Shown: in pieces, positions 58,074-64,000 of the stretch | How positions within the stretch are numbered: the first letter of the stretch is position 1 | Layout: each line of letters opens with the position of its first letter | From: JAITVB01 sp031553805 | Lineage (GTDB): Bacteria; Bacteroidota; Bacteroidia; Bacteroidales; Rikenellaceae | NCBI GenBank assembly: GCA_031553805.1 | Contig: JAVBLC010000001.1 | Span: 124,001 to 188,000, forward strand | Direction of reading: 5' to 3' | Length of the DNA stretch: 64,000 nt | Translations under genes and position numbers: made by a program | Notes under the pieces: model-generated | Seen by the model: the letters and a program-made list of their open reading frames with translations, nothing else | Database searches by the model: none | Told to the model about the DNA's origin: nothing

Positions 58074-58081
58074 CAAAGGTA
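58074..58081 (-). promoter_or_regulatory. rimP-nusA-infB promoter -7 box
   Basis: CAAAGGTA on the plus strand is TACCTTTG on the minus strand, about 76 bp before ATG 57998, so the leader is about 70 nt. Confidence 0.65.
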
Positions 58082-58110
58082 TGTAAAAAATTGACAACGC
58101 GCAAATTAAA

Positions 58111-58156
58111 ACGCTTCGACGGCCAATTTTTACAAACGGCGCCCGTCAGAGCCGAC
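58111..58156. repeat. Minimal palindromic unit (remnant G)
   Basis: CGCTTCGACGGCC, AATTTTTACAAAC, GGCGCCCGTCAGAGCCG: a left end and a right end of the element family joined with nothing between. Partly self-complementary. Downstream of the methyltransferase gene. Confidence 0.5.
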
Positions 58157-58170
58157 CCTATCGCTTATCC

Positions 58171-59070
58171 TCAATCCTTGAAGAAGCGGTAGAAGACACC
58201 GAGGGGAAGGTTTTTTTTATGTTGGTCGGGGACATACAGTTCGCCGAATTGCTCTTGGGAGGCGGGGCCGAAAATTTGGTTGACGGCGGTTTTGGCCAAT
58301 AGTGCCGACAGCCCCATCGAATAGAGGTTTAATACTAAAAAACTTTTGCGCTGGGGGATTAGTTTGGCGCATTCGGAGAGGAGTTCGTTGATGTTCTCGT
58401 CGAGGACCCAGCGTTCGCCGTCGGGGCCCCGGCCGTAGGCGGGAGGGTCGAGGATGATGCCGTGATATTGCTTGCCGCGTTTGACTTCGCGTTTGACGAA
58501 TTTCATGGCGTCGTCGACGATCCAACGGATGTCGTGCAACCCGGAGGCTTCCATGTTTTCTTTGCCCCAGGCGACGACTTGCTTGATGGCGTCGACGTGG
58601 GTCACTTCCGCGCCGGCAGCCCGGGCGGCGAGGGTGGCTCCGCCTGTGTAGGCGAAGAGGTTGAGCACGCGCACGTTTTCTTCGCCGGCATCTTGCAGCG
58701 CACGGATTTTATCCCACAAAAAATCCCAGTTGGCGGCCTGTTCCGGAAAAACACCGACGTGTTTGAAAGCGGTCAGGGCCAGACGCAGGCGCAGGGCCAG
58801 ATCGCCGTAGCGGTACTGGATAAACCACTGTTGGTCGGGACGCATTCCCTTTTTGCAGATCCATTCGCCGCGATCGTCGCTTGCGCGGTTCGTGAACGTG
58901 GCGTGGGCCATGCGCTCCCATTCGGCTTCGGAGAGCGATGGGTTCCAGATGGCCTGGGGTTCGGGACGCGAGGTGATCCAGGGGCCGAAGCGTTCGAGTT
59001 TGCGGCCGGCGCCGCTGTCGATCAGTTCGTAATCTTTCCAGTGGAGGGGGGTGAGCAGTTCGGGTTTCAT
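58171..59070 (-). CDS. Class I SAM-dependent methyltransferase (RlmI/RlmK-like)
   Basis: 299 residues. N-terminal beta region (MKPELLTPLHWKDYELIDSG), then a Rossmann core with NLFAYTGGATLAARAAG (SAM loop), HVDAIKQVV, and the DPPAYGRGPDGERW motif of the rRNA methyltransferase group. It probably methylates rRNA at cytosine or guanine; the exact site is unknown. ATG 59070 overlaps the stop of the U32 gene (ATGA), so translation is coupled. The open frame to 59106 is rejected. Confidence 0.86.
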   Translation of the reverse strand: MKPELLTPLHWKDYELIDSGAGRKLERFGPWITSRPEPQAIWNPSLSEAEWERMAHATFTNRASDDRGEWICKKGMRPDQQWFIQYRYGDLALRLRLALTAFKHVGVFPEQAANWDFLWDKIRALQDAGEENVRVLNLFAYTGGATLAARAAGAEVTHVDAIKQVVAWGKENMEASGLHDIRWIVDDAMKFVKREVKRGKQYHGIILDPPAYGRGPDGERWVLDENINELLSECAKLIPQRKSFLVLNLYSMGLSALLAKTAVNQIFGPASQEQFGELYVPDQHKKNLPLGVFYRFFKD

Positions 59071-60890
59071 CCTTTTTTCTCGGGGTAAACGACCGCCATT
59101 TCGCACGTGCGGCAGTCGAAGTGCAAGGCAAAGGTATGGTTTTTATTTTCGAGGAAGAGTTTTTCGGGGATGTCTTTTTTCAGTTTCGGGCATAAGTTCA
59201 TCTCGCGGCGCAGGCAGTAGCGGGTGCGCATCAACTCTTTTTCCTCGTAATTTTGTTGTAATTCGAGGCCCGGTTCGATGGGGCCGGTCACGCCGTGATT
59301 GCGATAAAATTTATCGGAGAGAGCATTGGTGACGTTCGCTCGGTAGTCGAGCGACGACGCGGGGTAAGGAACGGCCTCGTCGCGCGGAGCGAGAACGGGA
59401 CGGCGCCAGGCGGCCAGGCGGGCGGCTTCGAGGGCGTCGAACGCTTCGCGGCGCAGGGCGTTGATCGCGGCGGCGGGCAGGAACGGGGGTTCGCCCACGG
59501 TGTCGATCCCCTCCATCCGGAAAGGCGTATCGCCTGTTTTCGAGAGTTGGGCGATCCACATATTTCGATTTTTTTCAAGATCTCTTGGCGGGTCGAAATC
59601 GCCGGTAAGTGATTTTTCGGCGGCAAGGCCCGTTTCGTCGACGAGGGTCAGCATGATCTTTCCCGGCGAAGCGGCGAGAGAGGCCACGACACCGATCGTG
59701 CGGCGGGTGCGGCTGGCGTCGAGCGCACGGATAAAGGCGTGGTCGTGGTTCCGGAAAATTTCGGCGCCGGGCGCAAAGCCGTCCAGCCGGTTGGGCCACA
59801 CGGTGCGGCCTTCGGCGCGGTTGACGTTGGTTCCTGTCAGCCCTGCCGGGGTCATGAAGCAGATGCCGTCGCCGGCGACCAGCGACGCGTTCTTTTCCAG
59901 TTCGATGCGGTCGGAGAGCACCCGGGCCACACGCCCCAGGGGTTTGCCGACAGACTTCGGCGTACCGAACGACGCCACCCGGTTCTGCGTGTCGTTCAGA
60001 AAATAATCCGAAAATCCGCGCGAAAAACTTTTTTCGGGGTCGGGCGTGAAATCGAAGGCCACCATTCCGACCGACGCCTGCGAAAATTCGGGGCGGCGGG
60101 CGAGCAGGGCATCGAGTTTCCGGCGGTAATAGGCGACACTGTTTTTGAGGTAGGTCATTTCCTTCAACCGCCCTTCGATCTTGAACGACGTTGCCCCGGC
60201 GTCGGCCAGCGCTTCGAGGTGATCCGACAGGTTGAGGTCGGCGACCGAGAGCAGGTGTTTCCCCGCCGCGAGCGTTTTCCCGCTGCCGTCCCTAAGTGAA
60301 AAGTCCCAGCGGCAGGGTTGCAGGCATTCGCCCCGGTTGCCGCTTTTTCCGGCAATGGCTTGGCTCAAATAACATTGCCCGCTGTAGCAAACGCAGATGG
60401 CGCCGTGCACGAAAACCTCCAACTCGGCATCAGTCGCCGCGCGGATCGCCCGGATTTCATCGAGCGACAGGGCACGTTCGAGGATCAGCCGCGAAAACCC
60501 GGCCCGCTCGAGAAATGCGGCCCGCTCGGGTGTGCGGATAGCCGCCTGGGTCGAAGCATGGAGCGCGATCGGCGGCAAGTCCATCTCCAAAAAGGCCATG
60601 TCCTGGACGATCAGCGCGTCGACGCCCGTTTCCCACGCCTGGCGCACGAGTCGTTCGACCTCGGCGAGTTCATCGTCGTAGAGCAAGGTGTTGAGTGTCA
60701 TATAGACCCGCGCCCCAAACCGGTGGGCATACGCGGCCAGCCGTTCGATCTCATCCATTGCATTGCCCGCCGCGCTGCGCGCGCCGAAACGCGGCCCGCC
60801 GATGTAGACCGCATCCGCGCCATAATTAATGGCAGCGATGCCGTGCGCGGCGTCCTTGGCAGGAGCCAGCAGTTCGAGGGGTTTTTGCAT
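59067..60890 (-). CDS. U32-family protein (putative peptidase; RlhA-like)
   Basis: 607 residues. The U32 domain has GADAVYIGGPRFGARS, Cys-rich VHGAICVCYSGQCYLSQ and GECLQPCRW, and the helix with FKIEGRLKEMTYL. The C-terminal end has another cysteine group (RYCLRREMNLC, FDCRTCE), as in related RlhA enzymes that hydroxylate 23S rRNA. Genuine protease activity is doubtful. ATGA overlap with the methyltransferase downstream suggests a joint RNA modification role. Divergent from the sulfatase-like gene. Confidence 0.82.
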   Translation of the reverse strand: MQKPLELLAPAKDAAHGIAAINYGADAVYIGGPRFGARSAAGNAMDEIERLAAYAHRFGARVYMTLNTLLYDDELAEVERLVRQAWETGVDALIVQDMAFLEMDLPPIALHASTQAAIRTPERAAFLERAGFSRLILERALSLDEIRAIRAATDAELEVFVHGAICVCYSGQCYLSQAIAGKSGNRGECLQPCRWDFSLRDGSGKTLAAGKHLLSVADLNLSDHLEALADAGATSFKIEGRLKEMTYLKNSVAYYRRKLDALLARRPEFSQASVGMVAFDFTPDPEKSFSRGFSDYFLNDTQNRVASFGTPKSVGKPLGRVARVLSDRIELEKNASLVAGDGICFMTPAGLTGTNVNRAEGRTVWPNRLDGFAPGAEIFRNHDHAFIRALDASRTRRTIGVVASLAASPGKIMLTLVDETGLAAEKSLTGDFDPPRDLEKNRNMWIAQLSKTGDTPFRMEGIDTVGEPPFLPAAAINALRREAFDALEAARLAAWRRPVLAPRDEAVPYPASSLDYRANVTNALSDKFYRNHGVTGPIEPGLELQQNYEEKELMRTRYCLRREMNLCPKLKKDIPEKLFLENKNHTFALHFDCRTCEMAVVYPEKKG

Positions 60891-60936
60891 CGGGCTTTTT
60901 ATTTGCCGTAAAGGTATAAATTCTCCCGGAAACGCC

Positions 60937-60944
60937 TATTTTTG
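60937..60944 (+). promoter_or_regulatory. LTA-synthase-like gene promoter -7 box
   Basis: TATTTTTG matches TAnnTTTG, 17 bp before ATG 60962. Confidence 0.55.
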
Positions 60945-60961
60945 CATGAAATAACCCTGCA

Positions 60962-62884
60962 ATGAAGGCTACGAACGATTTCCGATATTTCCTCTATAGA
61001 ACCCTCTGGCTCTATGTGATCTTCATGCTTTGCCGCGTGGCGTTCTACGCGTTCAACGCGGCGCTGCTCGGGCCGATCTCGTGGGGCGAAGTGCCGGAAT
61101 TATTGCACGGGGGGCTGGTCTTCGACTCGGTGTCGATCTTTTATCTTAACGTGCCGTTTTTGTTTTTCTCGCTGGTTCCTTTCCGGTTCCGGGGACACAA
61201 GAAATATCAGGCCTTTTTGTTGTGGTTATTTGTTGTCGTCAATGCCCTTGGACTGGCGATCAACGTGGCCGACGTGTGCTATTTCCCGTATAAACTGGCC
61301 CGCATCTCTTCCGACGATTTCCGCCTGCTCGAGGCAGGCAACGGGGCGCTGCTCGCCAAGCAATTTTTGAAAGATTACTGGTATGGCTTCGTGATGTGGG
61401 GGGCGGCGATTTTTGGGTTGTGGTTCGGATTCAAAAAGATCGGCTACCGGGCGACGGAGATCCGCAACAACATCGTTTATTACACGTCGCAAACCCTGCT
61501 GCTCGCCCTTTCGGCCGCGGTGGCGATCTTCCTGATCCGCGGGGCCAATGTGTCGCATGCCACGTTTCCGATCAACATCGGCGACGCGTCGATGTATGCC
61601 GCGCCCCAGAAAACGCCCCTCGTGCTGAGCAACCCATTCTGCGTGATCCGCAACATCGGCCAACAGGTTCCTCACCCCGAATTTTTTTCGCCCGAAGAGG
61701 CCGACAGCATTTTCACCCCGGTCCATCCCGCCCCCGCGCCCGGACACCTACAACTCCCGGGCCGCCCCAACGTAATGCTCATCATCATGGAAAGCATCGC
61801 CACAGCCCACATCAAGGCCTTGTCGGATCAATTTCCGGCCGATGCCCCGAGTTACACCCCGTTCATTGATTCGTTGATCGGCGAGAGCTATGTCTTCCGG
61901 AACGCCTACAACAACGGCATCCGGTCGATCGACGCCCTGCCGGCGATCTGGGCTTCGATCCCGACGTTCAAGACCCAGTTCCTGTCGCTGCCTCAGTCGG
62001 CGGCGCCGCTCCACGCCCTGCCCGCATCGCTGAAAGAGTTGGGCTACACGAGCGCTTTCCTGCACGGGGCGGTACGCGAGTCGATGAGCTTCGTCGCTTT
62101 CGGCAAAGCGGCTGGCATCGAACGCTTCTGGGCGCGCGAAGAGTATGAAGAAGAGAACGGCCGCGGCGATTTCGACGGCCTGTGGGGCATCTGGGACCAC
62201 AAGTTTTTCCCCTACGCGGGCGAAAAAATCGGCACGCTGCCCGAGCCGTTCTTTGCCACCTTGTTTACCCTCTCGTCGCACCACCCCTACAAGTTGCCCG
62301 CCGGTTTCGAAGGACGCTACCCCGAAGGACCGATGGAGATCCAGCGGATGATCGGTTACAGCGACGACGCCCTGCGCCGCTTTTTCGCACAAGTATCGCA
62401 AACCGATTGGTATGAAAATACGCTTTTCATCCTCACGGCAGACCACGGCTCAGGCGGCGACAGCGAAAAATACCGGCAGGTACCTTTCGACCACGCCGTG
62501 CCGATCATCCTCTACTCGCCCGCCGGATGGCTGTGTGGCCAGGACCTGCGTCCGGCCCAGCACATCGACCTGATGCCGACGCTGCTCGGGCTGCTGGGCT
62601 ACGAGAAACCGTATTTCGCTTTCGGAAAAGACCTGTTCGAAAGCCCCGCCCCGGGTTATTCGATCCACTACGCCGGCGGAGTTTTCAATACAATCTCGGA
62701 TAACTTTATTTATCGTTTTGATGAACATCGGCTGGTAGGCGTGTTTGACTATTGGCACGATCCGTTGGGCAAAGAGAACCTGGTCGCAGGTTTCGGCGAC
62801 GACGACCCTGCGGTACGTTTTACCAAGGCGTTCATCCAGCAATATTATTCGCACATCCGCAACCGCAGTTTTATCGCAGAATAA
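60962..62884 (+). CDS. LTA synthase-like membrane sulfatase/phosphotransferase
   Basis: 640 residues: five transmembrane helices in the first 190 residues, then an extracytoplasmic alkaline-phosphatase-superfamily domain. Metal site pieces are visible: VMLIIMESIATAH at its start, TADHGSGGDS and the FDHAVPIILYSP segment. Where LTA synthases have a Thr nucleophile, this protein reads NNGIRSIDALPA, so Ser is the likely nucleophile. Gram-negative cells have no LTA, so the acceptor may be a lipid or glycan getting phosphoglycerol or phosphoethanolamine. Single gene ended by a terminator. Confidence 0.88.
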   Translation: MKATNDFRYFLYRTLWLYVIFMLCRVAFYAFNAALLGPISWGEVPELLHGGLVFDSVSIFYLNVPFLFFSLVPFRFRGHKKYQAFLLWLFVVVNALGLAINVADVCYFPYKLARISSDDFRLLEAGNGALLAKQFLKDYWYGFVMWGAAIFGLWFGFKKIGYRATEIRNNIVYYTSQTLLLALSAAVAIFLIRGANVSHATFPINIGDASMYAAPQKTPLVLSNPFCVIRNIGQQVPHPEFFSPEEADSIFTPVHPAPAPGHLQLPGRPNVMLIIMESIATAHIKALSDQFPADAPSYTPFIDSLIGESYVFRNAYNNGIRSIDALPAIWASIPTFKTQFLSLPQSAAPLHALPASLKELGYTSAFLHGAVRESMSFVAFGKAAGIERFWAREEYEEENGRGDFDGLWGIWDHKFFPYAGEKIGTLPEPFFATLFTLSSHHPYKLPAGFEGRYPEGPMEIQRMIGYSDDALRRFFAQVSQTDWYENTLFILTADHGSGGDSEKYRQVPFDHAVPIILYSPAGWLCGQDLRPAQHIDLMPTLLGLLGYEKPYFAFGKDLFESPAPGYSIHYAGGVFNTISDNFIYRFDEHRLVGVFDYWHDPLGKENLVAGFGDDDPAVRFTKAFIQQYYSHIRNRSFIAE

Positions 62885-62908
62885 CCCTTGCTAATTATAA
62901 AAAGTGAG

Positions 62909-62936
62909 CGCCTTCGGAAATCCCGGAGGCGTTTTT
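62909..62936 (+). terminator. Terminator after LTA-synthase-like gene
   Basis: Stem CGCCTTCGG (62909-62917) with CCGGAGGCG (62923-62931), one G-U pair, followed by TTTTT; 24 bp past the stop. Confidence 0.8.
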
Positions 62937-63088
62937 CAATATAAAAGTATCGAAATACAGCACAAAATAGAAATTTATACGTATTTTTAATTTATAAACA
63001 ACGAGGAGGTGTTGCGCATGATTTGAGGAGAGAGATTAAGACCCCATCCATTTTTACTACTATTCTAGAATTTAAAATTGAAAATTGT

Positions 63089-64000
63089 ATGAGAATCAGA
63101 AACGTTATAATTTGTGTCCTTTGCAGCCTGTCCATTATCGGCTGCGCCAAGGAAAAAACTTTTACGGAAAAAGCTGACCAATCGATTGAAAACATCGATG
63201 GCGCACTGCACTTTGCCACGGCCGATGTTTTCCACGAAACGGTGAAGCAACTGGCTTCGGGCGAAATCACTTTGGCTGATTTCGAATCGACTTACCGGTT
63301 CAAATCGCTGAGCAGCTATGTCGACGAAGCGTTCGACGCCCTGTCGGATATTGACACCGAAGACCTGTGGCGCTCATGCTTCGCATTCTATTCCGACGTG
63401 GTGGTCACGGACAACGAGGGGATCGTTTTCCCAAAGATTCCATCGCGGGCCCATTCTAATATTTGTAACCGCGAAGGGGTTTATTATGTCGGCGATGTGC
63501 GCTATCAGATCACGCCCGACGAGTTGATCGCCACCTCGGTTTCGCCCGAAACGAAAGCGGAAACTTCGGTGAGTCTCGAATACATCGCGAAAGACCCCGA
63601 AACAAAAGTAACTGTTACAGAGAGTATCAAGCCCGTAAGTGAACGGTATATGACAAGCGACCGGCAGGTGATTGGAGAAGCATCTATAATCCGAATTACG
63701 ACTTATAATGGTTCTACTTCTACAGCTCGATTGCGGTTGGATTTTTATGTCGAAATATATGCTTCCGGACAAAAGAAAGGGCTATTCGGATGGAATTCTT
63801 ACAATACAATTTTTACTCTTGAAAAATTTTGCTGTACTGTTCCCGTCACATATAATGCAAATATTAACCCGGTGGTTCTTCAATTAGGAGGGGATTTCAA
63901 TAATTTTATAGAGGAAGTTTCTACTCATGAAAGGTCAAATTGGACTTGGCAATATCCTTTAGGCTCCCTAACAGCCACTCCTTTCGATGTAATGCCTTCT
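63089..64000 (+). CDS. Hypothetical lipoprotein (3' end beyond the window)
   Basis: 304 codons are visible from ATG 63089 and no stop is met. The N-terminus is a lipoprotein signal (MRIRNVIICVLCSLSIIGC). No family was recognised; the first 170 residues are acidic and helical (ENIDGALHFATADVFHE), the rest looks strand-rich with many Asn, Thr and Tyr (YNGSTSTARLRLDFYVEIYA). Codon use changes within the frame: GC-ending codons before about 63600, AT-rich codons after. The leader is AT-rich (62940-63088) with no clear -7 box. Confidence 0.75.
   Translation, partial: MRIRNVIICVLCSLSIIGCAKEKTFTEKADQSIENIDGALHFATADVFHETVKQLASGEITLADFESTYRFKSLSSYVDEAFDALSDIDTEDLWRSCFAFYSDVVVTDNEGIVFPKIPSRAHSNICNREGVYYVGDVRYQITPDELIATSVSPETKAETSVSLEYIAKDPETKVTVTESIKPVSERYMTSDRQVIGEASIIRITTYNGSTSTARLRLDFYVEIYASGQKKGLFGWNSYNTIFTLEKFCCTVPVTYNANINPVVLQLGGDFNNFIEEVSTHERSNWTWQYPLGSLTATPFDVMPS

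Overview
ORGANISM. The window looks like chromosomal DNA of a GC-rich member of the order Bacteroidales, most likely Alistipes-like (Rikenellaceae). Evidence: many start regions carry the Bacteroidetes -7 promoter hexamer pattern TAnnTTTG; lpxC and fabZ are fused into one gene; several genes belong to families typical of the phylum (DUF3098 beside ftsX and uppP, DUF4831, YfhO, LptD-type outer membrane protein). The genus is inferred from high GC plus gene content and is not proven. No rRNA, tRNA, CRISPR array, prophage or complete insertion sequence was seen. LAYOUT. 1-5.5 kb: nadA (cut by the window edge), folC, prmC-recX, ribD and a frameshifted MmcQ/YjbR gene. 5.7-14.2 kb: efp, a RelA/SpoT homologue with a degenerate hydrolase site, sppA, 5-formyl-THF cyclo-ligase, and a minus-strand operon of a TonB-like protein, a flippase-like membrane protein and nth. 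14.3-16.5 kb: lipid A start genes lpxC/fabZ and lpxA. 16.9-22.3 kb: minus-strand run pyrE, SRPBCC protein, M28 peptidase, lspA, recN, ROK kinase. 22.3-34.1 kb: NUDIX, fabI, an S41 and an M3 peptidase, lptD, a peptidoglycan amidase, an MCE protein, panC-panD. 34.2-42.8 kb: two glycoside hydrolases (GH28, GH95), then DUF4831, galM and a DUF3352-like protein. 42.8-48 kb: minus-strand operon YfhO, ftsX, DUF3098, uppP, truB. 48.1-53 kb: polyprenyl synthase, hpf, xerC-like recombinase, rpsU, a helix-hairpin-helix protein, a LuxE-like ligase. 53.3-58 kb: rimP-nusA-infB with a terminator hairpin in its leader. 58.2-62.9 kb: a U32 protein and a methyltransferase with overlapping codons, then an LTA-synthase-like sulfatase. 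63.1 kb to the edge: an unfinished lipoprotein gene whose second half is much richer in AT. HOW IT WORKS TOGETHER. The window is mostly core housekeeping: envelope building (lpxC/fabZ, lpxA, lptD, uppP, ftsX, amidase, MCE, polyprenyl synthase), cofactors (NAD, folate, riboflavin, pantothenate) and translation or its control (efp, prmC, truB, rimP-nusA-infB, rpsU, hpf, rel). MAIN DISCOVERY CANDIDATE. A family of non-coding, palindromic, MITE-like intergenic elements fills gaps at gene 3' ends, mostly between convergent genes (near 2.5, 8.8, 16.7, 49.2 and 53.2 kb, with small remnants at 42.8 and 58.1 kb). The full copies have inverted ends built on CTTTTTATAAAAAG, and two copies carry a roughly 40 bp hairpin whose arms differ in sequence but keep pairing. 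A second, smaller structured repeat links 5.56 kb and 53.04 kb.
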